Origin: Streptomyces physcomitrii
GTDB lineage: Bacteria; Actinomycetota; Actinomycetes; Streptomycetales; Streptomycetaceae
Length of the DNA: 64,000 bases
Direction of reading: 5' to 3'
Assembly (NCBI RefSeq): GCF_012273655.1
Contig: NZ_JAAWWP010000019.1
Coordinates: 1 to 64,000, forward strand
Shown here: piece after piece, positions 51,914 to 60,144 of the stretch
How the letters are laid out: the number at the start of each line of letters is the position of its first letter
Position numbering within the stretch: position 1 is the stretch's first letter
Position numbers and translations under genes: made by a program
Notes under the pieces: generated by a model
The model's input: only the letters and a program-made list of their open reading frames with translations
Databases searched by the model: none
Told to the model about the DNA's origin: nothing

Positions 51914-53269
51914 ATGAAGCACGGACCCGCCCGCGGGCACCGCCGCCTGGTGGGAGCCGGACGCCGCTACGGGCGCCGGGGCCCCTGGGTGCTGCGCGGG
52001 GTGGACCTGGCCGCCGAACCCGGCACCCTGGTCCGCGTCGAGGGCGCCAACGGCACCGGGAAATCCACCCTGTTGCGCTTGCTCGCCGGACTCGACACCC
52101 CCACCGAGGGCCGCGCCCTCGGCCGTCCCAGGACCGCCTACGTACCCGAACGCTTCCCCGCCGGGCTGCCGTTCACCTTCGGCGGCTACCTGGTCCACAT
52201 GGGCCGGGTGCACGGACTCGGCACCGCCCAGGCCACCCGCCGGGCGCGCGACTGGACGGAGCGCTTCGGCGCGGGGGCCCACTGGGCGGCGCCGCTGGCC
52301 GAACTCTCCAAGGGCAGCAGCCAGAAGGCCGCCGTGGTCCAGGCGCTGACGGCCGCCCCCGAACTGCTCGTCCTGGACGAGGCCTGGACCGGCCTCGACA
52401 CCGCCGCCCGCGCCGAACTCGACCTGGCGGTACGGGAACTCACCGCCGCGGGCTCGGCCGTGGTCTACGTCGACCACCACCCGGAGCGCCTCGCGGAGTC
52501 GGTTGATCTGCGCTGCACGCTCGGGACGGACGGCGGCCTCGTCCGCCTTGCTCCGGCCAGGGCGGGGGCGGAGGGGCGGTCGGGTTCCCTGAGGACGGGG
52601 GCCGGGGGAGCGATGGGGGCCGGAGGAGCGGCGGACGCCCCGGCGGCTGTCGAGGCCGAGCTGGAGGCCGACGCCGGGCTTGAGGCCGAGGTCGAGCTTG
52701 AAGTCGAGGCCGACGCGGAGCTTGAAGTCGAGGTCGAGGTGCAGGGTCCGCCCGGTGCCGTGGCGCCGCCCCGGGTGGCCACGGGAGTGCCGGGGGACGG
52801 CCACGGGCCGGTACCGGTCCGGGCTCAACTCGGCGCCCACGGAAGCTGGTTGCTCACGGTCCCGGCCACCGCCTCGGACGCCCTGCTGCGCACCCTCCTC
52901 GGCGCCGACCCGCCCTGGCACGTCGTACGCCTCACTCCACGGCCCTCGGCACGGGAGGCCACGCCCACACCCGCGCCGGCACGCACGCCCGTACCCGCCC
53001 CCGCGTGCAGGCCCGTACCCGAACCGGCGCGCACGCCTGCGTCCGACCCCGCGCACACGCCCGTACCCGAACCGGCGCGCACGCCTATGCCCGACCCCGC
53101 GCACGCGCCCGCACTTGACCCCGCGCGCACGCCCGCGCCCCCGGACCTCCCCGCGCCCGCGCCCGGATCAGCCCCCGGGTCCACGCGTGCCCCCGAGCCC
53201 GCGCCTGCCCCCGCCCCCGAGTCCGGCTCCGCTCCCACCGAGGCGCCGACGAGGAGGAACGGACGGTGA
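51914..53269 (+). CDS. ABC transporter ATPase with acidic repeat and Pro-rich minisatellite-encoded tail
   Basis: A 451-residue protein. The ATPase domain (10-215) has Walker A GANGTGKST (44-52), a degenerate signature LSKGSSQK (131-138), Walker B LLVLDEAW (151-158) and the H-loop VDHHPE. After residue 215 it becomes unusual: a Gly-rich patch, an acidic Glu/Val/Ala repeat (247-277), then a globular stretch (300-345). The end is a 100-residue Pro/Ala/Thr region made of 8-residue units such as TPVPEPAR and TPMPDPAH. GGAGGA precedes the ATG. Its stop overlaps the next gene (GTGA). Short single-ATPase exporters of this type are about 220 residues, so half of this protein is extra. Confidence 0.82.
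   Translation: MKHGPARGHRRLVGAGRRYGRRGPWVLRGVDLAAEPGTLVRVEGANGTGKSTLLRLLAGLDTPTEGRALGRPRTAYVPERFPAGLPFTFGGYLVHMGRVHGLGTAQATRRARDWTERFGAGAHWAAPLAELSKGSSQKAAVVQALTAAPELLVLDEAWTGLDTAARAELDLAVRELTAAGSAVVYVDHHPERLAESVDLRCTLGTDGGLVRLAPARAGAEGRSGSLRTGAGGAMGAGGAADAPAAVEAELEADAGLEAEVELEVEADAELEVEVEVQGPPGAVAPPRVATGVPGDGHGPVPVRAQLGAHGSWLLTVPATASDALLRTLLGADPPWHVVRLTPRPSAREATPTPAPARTPVPAPACRPVPEPARTPASDPAHTPVPEPARTPMPDPAHAPALDPARTPAPPDLPAPAPGSAPGSTRAPEPAPAPAPESGSAPTEAPTRRNGR
52694..52733 (+). repeat. 24-bp-period repeat coding the acidic segment
   Basis: gagcttgaagtcgagg occurs at 52694-52709 and 52718-52733, exactly 24 bases apart, inside the ABC ATPase gene. It encodes Glu-Leu-Glu-Val-Glu units. Confidence 0.6.
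52987..53130 (+). repeat. 24-bp minisatellite coding the Pro-rich tail
   Basis: Six 24-base units start at 52987, 53011, 53035, 53059, 53083 and 53107. Alternate units are most alike (gcccgtacccgaaccggcgc at 53011 and 53059), giving a 48-base higher period. Each codes 8 residues of the type TPVPEPAR. Such arrays vary in copy number by slippage. Confidence 0.8.
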
Positions 53270-53934
53270 CGGCCCTCCTGCGCTACCACTGCGCCCTGCT
53301 GCTGCGTTCGCAGCGGCTGATCGCGCCCCTGCTCTGCTACGCCGCCGTGCTCGCCATCGGAATCCGTGCCGGGGAGCCGGTGCTCGACTCGCTGGGCTGG
53401 ACGGCGGCCGCGCTGGTACCGGTGGCGGCCTGGACGGCGCGGATCTGTGTGAGCGGCGAACCGGCCGCGGCGCGTGCCTGCGGTGCGGCGGCGGCCGGTC
53501 CCCGACGGGTCCAACTGGCCTGCCTGCTGACCGCCCTGCTGACCTCCTGCCTGCTCGGGGCGCTGGCCACCGGGTTCGTCTCGATGATCGGCGAGGCTGC
53601 CGCCGACGATCACCGCACCCCGGTGGGGCGGCTGCCCGCGGCCCTCGCCGGGCTGTGCGCCGTGCTCGTCTGCGCCCTGGTCGGCACCGCGGTCGGCGCG
53701 CTGACCTCCTGGCCGCTCGTACGGTCCACCGGGCGGGCGGTCACCGCGCTGACCGGAGCCGTGGTGCTCGCCCTCGTCCTCGCGGGCTCCCCGGCCCGTA
53801 CCGCGATCACCGCGATGGTGACGGGCTCCCAGCGGGGCAGCGTGCCCGCGCCCGTGGTCCCGCTGCTGCTCGCCCTTCTCCTCACGGGCGCCGCGGCCGC
53901 CACCACCTGCTGGGCGAGCGCGCGGCGCGGCTGA
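53266..53934 (+). CDS. Small polytopic membrane protein, partner of the upstream ABC ATPase
   Basis: A 222-residue protein with about six hydrophobic helices (LIAPLLCYAAVLAIGI, LGWTAAALVPVAAWTA, LACLLTALLTSCLLGAL, ALAGLCAVLVCALVGTAVGAL, AVTALTGAVVLALVLAG and VVPLLLALLLTGAAAAT). Its GTG start overlaps the ATPase stop (GTGA, 53266-53269), so it is translationally coupled and is most simply the membrane half of the same ABC system. No substrate is evident. Confidence 0.75.
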   Translation: MTALLRYHCALLLRSQRLIAPLLCYAAVLAIGIRAGEPVLDSLGWTAAALVPVAAWTARICVSGEPAAARACGAAAAGPRRVQLACLLTALLTSCLLGALATGFVSMIGEAAADDHRTPVGRLPAALAGLCAVLVCALVGTAVGALTSWPLVRSTGRAVTALTGAVVLALVLAGSPARTAITAMVTGSQRGSVPAPVVPLLLALLLTGAAAATTCWASARRG

Positions 53935-53977
53935 TCCCGGGAGCTCGCGCCCCGGCGGTGAATCGGGGCTCATACTT

Positions 53978-54068
53978 CAGCGACGCACCGGGACTTGTCC
54001 CTGGACGAGGGGCCGGGATCGCTCCCGCGCGGGACCGGGGCTCGCCCCAGCGACGGACCGGGGCTCGC
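53978..54068. repeat. Degenerate direct repeats after the ABC permease gene
   Basis: ggaccggggctcgc occurs at 54032-54045 and 54055-54068. A looser copy, agcgacgcaccgggac, lies at 53979-53994, against agcgacggaccgggg at 54049 on. They are in the gap between converging genes. Confidence 0.5.
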
Positions 54069-54095
54069 ACCCGGCGTCACTCCCTCCGCCAAGCC

Positions 54096-54362
54096 TCAGC
54101 CGGAGCACGCGGTCCGCTGTGCCTCCTGCCACTCGCACACGGGGCACAGGGTGATCCCGCGCCGGGACTCCGGGTACTCGGTGGGCTCCCGGCACAGCAC
54201 GCACTCGGCGAAGGCCTCCGGGGCGCCCGCCCCGTCGCCCGCCGCCGCCGTGCCGTCGGCGGCCGTATCCGTACCGCCCGTGCCCGTGCCCGTGCTCGTA
54301 TCCGGCCTCTCGGCCGGGGTCGTGTCCTCCAACCGCCCCTCGCCCGCGCAGTAGTCGCTCAT
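54096..54362 (-). CDS. Small zinc-ribbon-like CxxC protein
   Basis: An 88-residue protein. The first 45 residues are low-complexity Gly/Thr/Ala/Asp. The second half has CVLCREPTEYP and TLCPVCEW, two CxxC pairs about 15 residues apart that should bind one zinc. The ATG at 54362 was chosen by codon pattern, since upstream frame sequence is not similar; the ribosome site is weak. Similar small proteins occur next to housekeeping genes in Streptomyces; function unknown. Confidence 0.65.
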   Translation of the reverse strand: MSDYCAGEGRLEDTTPAERPDTSTGTGTGGTDTAADGTAAAGDGAGAPEAFAECVLCREPTEYPESRRGITLCPVCEWQEAQRTACSG

Positions 54363-54504
54363 GCCCGCCAGCGTACGAGGACGCCGCGCGGCGCTCGCCT
54401 CGGTGGTCCCGTCCGGGGAAAGGGCCCGGGACGGAAAGGGCGCGGCGCCCCCGGAGGGAACGCCGCGCCCGTACTGCTCCACCGCGCTGCGGTGCTGGGC
54501 CCGC

Positions 54505-55989
54505 TCAGGCGCGGGCGGTGACCTTCACGGGTTCGGTGTCCGTGTCGCTGTGCCGTTCCGCCCAGTTCTCCAGGGCGGTGCGGCAGGCGTGGTCGAGGTG
54601 GTGGACCTGGGAGAGGTCCAGCTCGACCGGCCGGTCCTGCGGCAGGGACTCCAGGCTGTCCAGGATCTTCGGCAGCCGCAGGAAGGTCGCGTTGCCGGTG
54701 AGGTGCGCCTGCACCGGGCCCGCTCCCTTGTCGATGATCTCCAGCCGGACGTGCGAGGCCTCCCAGGCGGTCTTGGCGACCGCGAGGGCGAGGCCGATCA
54801 GGACACCCTCGAACATGTTGATCGCCACGATCGCGAGCGCGGTCACGACCAGGATCACCGCCTCGCTGCGGTGCTCCCGCCACAGCGTGCGCAGCCCCTG
54901 GAGCGGGATCAGCTTGAAGCCCGCGTGCACCAGGACGCCCGCGAGCGCGGGGATCGGGATGATGCCGAGCGCCGCCGGGAGCAGCGCGGCGAAGAGCAGC
55001 AGCCAGACGCCGTGCATCACCCGGGAGGCCTTGGTACGCGCCCCGGCCTGCACATTGGCCGCGCTGCGCACGATCACCGCGGTCATCGGCAGGGCGCCGA
55101 GGATCCCGCAGATCGTGTTGCCGACGCCCTGGGCCATCAGCTCCTTGTCGTAGTGGGTGCGCGGACCGTCGTGCAGCCGGTCCACGGCCGCCGCGCTGAA
55201 CAGGCTCTCCGCGGAGGCGATCAGCGTGAAGGCGAGGATGGTGCTCAGCAGCGCGAGGCTGCCCAGCTCCCCGAACTCACCGAGCCCCGGGGGCTGTACG
55301 GAGTCGACGAGCCCCTGGACCTCCACCTCCGCCACCGGCAGCGAGAAGCCGAGCGAGACGGCCACGGCCAGCGCGACCGCGGCGAGCGGCCCCGGCACCA
55401 CCCGTACCTTGGCGGGCAGGTGCTTCCAGAGCACGAGCACCGCGATGGTGCCCGCGCCGAGCAGCAGCGAGGCGCGCGCGCCGGAGGAGCCCACGGAGTC
55501 CGCGAGCAGCTCCGGCAGCCCGGTGATCTTGTCGATCCCGGTCTCGGGGGCCTTGGCGCCGGCCATCGAGTACAGCTGCCCGGCGATCAGGACGAGGCCG
55601 ATGCCCGCGAGCATCCCCTCGACCACCGCGACCGAGATGGCCCGGAACCAGCGGCCCCAGCGCAGGGCGCCCATCACCAGCTGGAGCAGCCCGGTGGCGA
55701 GCACGATCACGCCGAGCACCGGGAGCCCGAACTCCTGCACGGCCTCGTAGACGAGCACGGTGAGACCGGCCGCGGGGCCGGAGACCTGGAGGCTGCTGCC
55801 CGGCAGCAGACCGGTGACGATGCCGCCGACGATGCCGGTGATCAGACCGATCTCGGCCGGTACGCCGGAGGCCACCGCCACGCCGACGCACAGTGGCAGC
55901 GCGACCAGGAAGACGACCAGGGAGGCGGTGAAGTCCTGCCGGAAGAGGGAGGATTCGAAGTAGCGCGAGAGCTTCACGGGGCCGCTCAC
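54505..55989 (-). CDS. SulP-family anion (probably bicarbonate) transporter with STAS domain
   Basis: A 494-residue membrane protein. It starts with FRQDFTASLVVFLVALPLCVG, carries LPGSSLQVSGPAAGLTV (SulP signature region), IASAESLFSAAAVDRLHDG and PMTAVIVRSAANVQAGAR, in about 11-12 helices, and ends in a STAS domain (about 405-480, VELDLSQVHHLDHACRTALE). Its GTG start overlaps the stop of the carbonic anhydrase gene (GTGA, 55986-55989). SulP proteins linked to carbonic anhydrase are usually Na-dependent bicarbonate importers of the BicA type; the substrate here is inferred from that link. Confidence 0.88.
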   Translation of the reverse strand: MSGPVKLSRYFESSLFRQDFTASLVVFLVALPLCVGVAVASGVPAEIGLITGIVGGIVTGLLPGSSLQVSGPAAGLTVLVYEAVQEFGLPVLGVIVLATGLLQLVMGALRWGRWFRAISVAVVEGMLAGIGLVLIAGQLYSMAGAKAPETGIDKITGLPELLADSVGSSGARASLLLGAGTIAVLVLWKHLPAKVRVVPGPLAAVALAVAVSLGFSLPVAEVEVQGLVDSVQPPGLGEFGELGSLALLSTILAFTLIASAESLFSAAAVDRLHDGPRTHYDKELMAQGVGNTICGILGALPMTAVIVRSAANVQAGARTKASRVMHGVWLLLFAALLPAALGIIPIPALAGVLVHAGFKLIPLQGLRTLWREHRSEAVILVVTALAIVAINMFEGVLIGLALAVAKTAWEASHVRLEIIDKGAGPVQAHLTGNATFLRLPKILDSLESLPQDRPVELDLSQVHHLDHACRTALENWAERHSDTDTEPVKVTARA

Positions 55990-56576
55990 AGCGCCACGAA
56001 GGAGTCGGTCTCGCCCTGGTGGGCGAAGACATTGCCGGTGTGCACCTCGTAGTACCAGGCGTGCACCCGCAGTTTCCCGCTCTCCACCCGGCTGCTGACG
56101 CAGGGGTAGGAGAGCAGCCGCAGGAGCTGGGCGAGCACATGGTGCTGCACCGCCTCGGCCACGGCCGGATCCCGTGGGGCCTCGCCCGAGGGCTGGTCGG
56201 CGGCGTGCGCGAGCCAGTCGCGCACGGCCGGTACGGCGGTCAGGTCGTCGCCGCGCACCAGCGCGCCGACCGCTCCGCAGTGCGAGTGCCCGCAGACCAC
56301 GATGTCCTGCACGCCGAGCACCTCCACCGCGTATTCGATGGTGGCCGCCTCGGAGGTGGGGCCGCGGTCGTAGGGCGGCACGATGTTGCCGGCCGTGCGC
56401 AGTTCGAAGAGTTCGCCGGGGCGGGCGCCGGTGATCAGGGCCGGGACCACCCGGGAGTCCGAGCAGGTGATGAAGAGGGCCTGGGGTGACTGGCCGACGG
56501 CCAGCCGTGCGAATTCCTCGCCGTGCGCGGCACCGGTGCGCGGGAAGGAGCGTGCGTGATCGATGAGGGGCTGCAT
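55986..56576 (-). CDS. Beta-class carbonic anhydrase
   Basis: A 196-residue cytosolic zinc enzyme. Zinc ligands are Cys38, His97 and Cys100 (TCSDSR and CGHSHCGAV); the catalytic dyad is Asp40-Arg42. TAGNIVPPYD and EYAVEVLGVQDIVVCGHS are typical. It interconverts CO2 and bicarbonate. AGGAGG lies 8 bases before the ATG. It is first in an operon with the SulP transporter and probably supplies or consumes the bicarbonate moved by it, for carboxylases or pH balance. Confidence 0.93.
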   Translation of the reverse strand: MQPLIDHARSFPRTGAAHGEEFARLAVGQSPQALFITCSDSRVVPALITGARPGELFELRTAGNIVPPYDRGPTSEAATIEYAVEVLGVQDIVVCGHSHCGAVGALVRGDDLTAVPAVRDWLAHAADQPSGEAPRDPAVAEAVQHHVLAQLLRLLSYPCVSSRVESGKLRVHAWYYEVHTGNVFAHQGETDSFVAL

Positions 56577-56757
56577 GTCAGTTGCCTCCTGGGGGCGCGC
56601 CCTGGCGCGGGCGCGTCGACAAGTACGGGGGGCGTAGCACTGGCAAGCGGGCATGGGTGATCGTCCCGGCGCACGGCGCTTCGTGGGCGCGTACGGGGGC
56701 GGGGCGGTCCGTGATGGGGAACCCGGCCGACCGGAACGGTCCTGACCCGGTTTCAGC

Positions 56758-57135
56758 TCAGCAGAGGAAGACCTGCAGGGCCGCCGCGCGTGCGGTGTTG
56801 CTCGCGGCGGTCGGCCGGTGCGGGCTGAGGACAGGCGGCGGGACGTCCGCGGCGGCCAGGGTCCAGATGACCTCGCCGGGGTCCGGGTTCTGCCCGGTAC
56901 CGGGCTCGGGCGCCTCGTCGGCGCGCAGCCGGTCGCTGCGGAAACGTACCCGCGGGTCCTTGTCGGGGAGTTCCTCGGACTCCCCGGGAGCCGGGTGCGC
57001 CTGGTGGAACCCCGCGCCCGCCATGGCCGCAGCCGTGCACGGAGCGGCGTTCGCCGCCGGGGCGGCGAACACCTGGAGCACGGCGACCAAGGCGGCGAAC
57101 AGCACCAGGAGCGCACGGACGCGTGGCATACGCAT
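56758..57135 (-). CDS. Small secreted protein of unknown function
   Basis: A 125-residue protein. Signal peptide (RVRALLVLFAALVAVLQVFAAPAANA), then a mature part of about 95 residues rich in Pro, Asp and Arg (SEELPDKDPRVRFRSDRLRADE), with one Cys after the cleavage site and one as the last residue (QVFLC), which could pair. AGGAGAGG lies 6-7 bases before the ATG at 57135. I do not recognise a family. Confidence 0.65.
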   Translation of the reverse strand: MRMPRVRALLVLFAALVAVLQVFAAPAANAAPCTAAAMAGAGFHQAHPAPGESEELPDKDPRVRFRSDRLRADEAPEPGTGQNPDPGEVIWTLAAADVPPPVLSPHRPTAASNTARAAALQVFLC

Positions 57136-57392
57136 GGTCGTCCTCTCCTGCTCTCCTGGTCGGTGCGGCGGGTCACGGCGCCGGGGAGCCCGGCCGCGCG
57201 GACGCGGCGGAAAGATCTCCCGTAGCGAAACGCTAGCGTGCCGCAGTGCTGTGGTGGTTAACGCGAGGTTTCGCTTCATTGCATCACGCAGGGTGCCCAC
57301 CACGGGCACAAGGAGCAGGTCAGGCCGCATATTGCACAATTTTGACCGAGACTTGACCGTGATCTGGCCGAGATGAACGGCCTTGCCGCTGC

Positions 57393-58475
57393 TCAGCCGT
57401 TGACCAGCACTTTCCCCTCCCGGGCCAGCGAGGTCAGCCGGGACAGGGCGCGCAGGTACTTCTTGCGGTACCCGCCCCGGAGCATCTCCTCGCCGAACAG
57501 CCGGTCGAAGGGCAGCCCGGAGGCGAGCACCGGGACCTCCCGGTCGTAGAGCCGGTCGGCGAGCACCACGAGCCGCAGCGCGGTCGCCTGGTCGGGCACC
57601 GGCCCCACATCGGTCAGGCACACCGCCCGCAGCCCGTCGGTGAGCGCCCCGTACCGGCTCGGATGCACCCGGGAGAGATGGTCGAGCAGGTGCGGGAAGT
57701 CGTCGAGCGAGGCGCCCTCGGTCGCGTACGCGGCCCGGGTCACCTCGGCGTCGGTGTGCGGCCGCGGGGCCTCGGGCAGCCCGCGGTGGCGGTAGTCCTC
57801 GCCGTCGATCCGCAGGGTGCGGAAGTGCGCCGCGAGGCCCTGGATCTCGCGCAGGAAGTCGGCCGCGGCGAAGCGGCCCTCGCCGAGCCTGCCGGGCAGC
57901 GTGTTCGAGGTCGCCGCGAGGGCCACCCCGGAGTCGACGAGCCTGCCGAGCAGCGAGGAGACGAGGACGGTGTCGCCCGGGTCGTCCAGCTCGAACTCGT
58001 CGATGCAGAGCAGCTGGTGGCCGCCGAGCGTCCGTACGGTCTGCTGGAAGCCGAGGGCGCCCACCAGGTTCGTCAGCTCCACGAAGGTGCCGAAGGCCTT
58101 CTGCTCCGGCGCGGCCGGGGCCGCGTGCCACAGCGAGGCGAGCAGATGGGTCTTGCCGACGCCGTACCCGCCGTCCAGATAGACCCCGCGCGGGCCGGCG
58201 GGCGCCGCCCTTCTGCCGCGCCCGCCGAACCGGCGCCGCTTCCCGGCACCGCTCGCGTGCGCGCCGCCGAGCCCCGCCGCGAAGGTGCCGAGCACCTCGA
58301 CGGCCTCCTGCTGGCTCGGCTGCCCGGGGTCCGGGACGTAACCGGCGAAGCGGACCGCGTCGAAGCGGGGCGGCGGCACCAGCTCGGCGACCAGCCGGTC
58401 GGCCGGCACCCGCGGTGCGCGGGCGCACAGCGAGAGCGGGGAGTCGCCGGCCGGGGAAGCGGGGGTGGAGGACAC
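57393..58475 (-). CDS. zapE: AFG1/ZapE-family P-loop ATPase
   Basis: A 360-residue AAA-type ATPase. Walker A lies in YLDGGYGVGKTHLLASLWH, Walker B in LLCIDEFELDDPGD, and sensor region VALAATSNTLPGRLGEGRF; FLREIQGLAAHF and RLYDREVPVLASG match ZapE/AFG1-like ATPases. These act in cell division (ZapE) or protein quality control (AFG1); the role in Streptomyces is not known. A basic insert (about 97-120, GKRRRFGGRGRR) lies before Walker A. The GTG at 58475 is the best start; ribosome site weak. It is divergent from the reductase gene at 58624. Confidence 0.85.
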   Translation of the reverse strand: MSSTPASPAGDSPLSLCARAPRVPADRLVAELVPPPRFDAVRFAGYVPDPGQPSQQEAVEVLGTFAAGLGGAHASGAGKRRRFGGRGRRAAPAGPRGVYLDGGYGVGKTHLLASLWHAAPAAPEQKAFGTFVELTNLVGALGFQQTVRTLGGHQLLCIDEFELDDPGDTVLVSSLLGRLVDSGVALAATSNTLPGRLGEGRFAAADFLREIQGLAAHFRTLRIDGEDYRHRGLPEAPRPHTDAEVTRAAYATEGASLDDFPHLLDHLSRVHPSRYGALTDGLRAVCLTDVGPVPDQATALRLVVLADRLYDREVPVLASGLPFDRLFGEEMLRGGYRKKYLRALSRLTSLAREGKVLVNG

Positions 58476-58623
58476 GCCTACCGACTCTAGAGGCTGCCGC
58501 CGCCCCCGGCCGGGGGCGGCGGCGGGGCGGAACCGGCGCCGCGGCGGGCGCGGCCCCGGGAGTGCCACGCGAGCCGGGCGGGCTCCGGTGGACGGGCCCT
58601 GACCCCGTGCGAGACTGCACGCC

Positions 58624-59406
58624 ATGCGACGCCTGTTTCCTGTGACCGACGAGACAGCGGACCGCGGGGGAGGCCCGCCGCCCGGCGACCGCGAGTGGGA
58701 CCCGGTGGAGATCGCCGGGGCGTACGCGTATCCGGAGGGGCCCGGGACCTGGCTGCGGGCCAACATGGTCTCCTCGCTCGACGGCGCCGCCCAGCACGAG
58801 GACCGCTCCGAGGCGCTGTCCTGCAAGGCCGACATGCGGATCTTCGGCGCGCTGCGCGGGATCGCCGACGCCGTGGTGGTGGGCGCCGAGACGGTGCGTA
58901 AAGAGGACTACCGCCCGGCCAGGGCGCGGCAGGTCTTCGCCCCGCTGCGGGCGGCGCGCGGGCAGGGCCCGGCCCCGGTGATCGCCGTGGTCAGCGCGAG
59001 CCTGGACCTGGACTTCGGCCGCCCGCTGTTCACCGAGGCGCCGGTGCCCACCCTGCTGCTGACCGGTGCCGGGGCGCCCGCCGAGCGGATCGCCGCGGCG
59101 GAGGCGGCCGGTGTCGAGGTGGTGATCGCGGGGCAGGCGGTGGGCGTGGATCCGCGGCGGATGGTGGCGGAACTCGCGCGACGGGGGCTGACCAGGCTGC
59201 TCACCGAGGGAGGGCCCAGGCTGCTCGGGCAGCTGGTGGCCGCCGATGTGCTGGACGAGCTGTGCCTGACGCTCGCGCCGGTGCTCACGGCGGGGGACGC
59301 GCAGCGGATCGGGGGCGGGCCCTCGATGGAAGTGCCAAAACGATTCACCCTGGCTTCGGTGATCGAGGAGGCCGGCTTCCTGTTCACCCGATACCGTCGC
59401 ACCTGA
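58624..59406 (+). CDS. RibD C-terminal domain (pyrimidine) reductase family protein
   Basis: A 260-residue protein of the RibD_C/dihydrofolate-reductase-like fold. WLRANMVSSLDGAAQ (substrate/NADPH region), RIFGALRGIADAVVVGAETVRKEDY and LTRLLTEGGPRLLGQLV are the family motifs. In RibD this domain reduces the ribosyl group in riboflavin synthesis. Stand-alone forms like this, with no deaminase domain, are common in Streptomyces, and their substrate is usually not known. Confidence 0.85.
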   Translation: MRRLFPVTDETADRGGGPPPGDREWDPVEIAGAYAYPEGPGTWLRANMVSSLDGAAQHEDRSEALSCKADMRIFGALRGIADAVVVGAETVRKEDYRPARARQVFAPLRAARGQGPAPVIAVVSASLDLDFGRPLFTEAPVPTLLLTGAGAPAERIAAAEAAGVEVVIAGQAVGVDPRRMVAELARRGLTRLLTEGGPRLLGQLVAADVLDELCLTLAPVLTAGDAQRIGGGPSMEVPKRFTLASVIEEAGFLFTRYRRT

Positions 59407-59411
59407 CGCTG

Positions 59412-59432
59412 AACGGAATTCAGAATTCCGTT
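59412..59432. terminator. AT-rich dyad and likely terminator after the reductase gene
   Basis: aacggaattc-a-gaattccgtt is a perfect 10-bp inverted repeat around one base, followed by ttg, starting 6 bases after the reductase stop. As RNA it forms a 7-bp hairpin with a 7-nt loop and a T-run, a classic terminator unusual for this GC-rich genome. It could also be a protein site. Confidence 0.6.
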
Positions 59433-59529
59433 TTGCCGCTTTGCATGACAAGACTCGCAGTCCCCGTGCCCGCACGGGGCAGGATGGTTTCCGCCAGGGC
59501 CGAGGGCCCGCGGAAGGAAGGGCGCCGAC

Positions 59530-60003
59530 GTGTTCACGAGCGTACTGATGATCGAGAAGGCCCTGACGTCCGCAGACGTGGAGTTCGTCACCACCCTGCA
59601 CGGCGACGAGCCGGTGCGCTTCCACCTCCTCCTCCAGCCGCGCGGGGACCAGGCCGACCGGCTGCTGCGCGCGCTCGACGACGTGGCGCTCGGCGAGATC
59701 GACCAGGTGGCCCGCGAGGCCGAGACCCCCGAGGGCGAGGAGGCGCTCGCCCCCGCCGAGCAGGCCCTGGAGGTCTCGCTCACCGCGCTGCACCAGGCCG
59801 GCTGCGAGGCGGGCGGCCGCCTGATCGAGGACCACCCCCTGGACGCCCTGAAGGCCCTCGTCGACGAGATCTCCGCGGACGAGGTCATCGTGCTGACCGA
59901 CCCGCACTACGTGGAGGAGTTCTTCCACCGCGACTGGGCCTCCCGCGCCCGGCACCGGGTCGGCGTGCCGGTGCTCAAGCTCTTCTCCCACAGCAAGGCC
60001 TGA
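59530..60003 (+). CDS. Small acidic protein of unknown function
   Basis: A 157-residue cytosolic protein. It begins VLMIEKALTSADVEFVTTLHGDE, has a Glu-rich middle (DQVAREAETPEGEEAL), and ends ADEVIVLTDPHYVEEFFHRDWASRAR...VPVLKLF, where the alternation of strand and helix is UspA-like. Streptomyces relatives are often labelled indole-3-glycerol phosphate synthase, but this sequence is far too short for that barrel and has none of its motifs. The GTG start has GGAAGGG upstream. It precedes murC by 141 bases. Confidence 0.65.
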   Translation: MFTSVLMIEKALTSADVEFVTTLHGDEPVRFHLLLQPRGDQADRLLRALDDVALGEIDQVAREAETPEGEEALAPAEQALEVSLTALHQAGCEAGGRLIEDHPLDALKALVDEISADEVIVLTDPHYVEEFFHRDWASRARHRVGVPVLKLFSHSKA

Positions 60004-60144
60004 GCCTCCTCCGCTAAGGCGGCGGCGCCCTCGGACACCCGATGCCACCGGGGCGGTCGTGGGGGCCGCGTCCCGGGCGGAAGGCTTAGGCTGGGGCCCG
60101 CTCCGCCCTCGTGGGCACCGCTCGTCACCCCTGGGAGAACTCGC

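Noticed and set aside
59530..60003. Indole-3-glycerol phosphate synthase label used for similar proteins
   Set aside because: At 157 residues it is too short for the TIM barrel and lacks the family's catalytic motifs.
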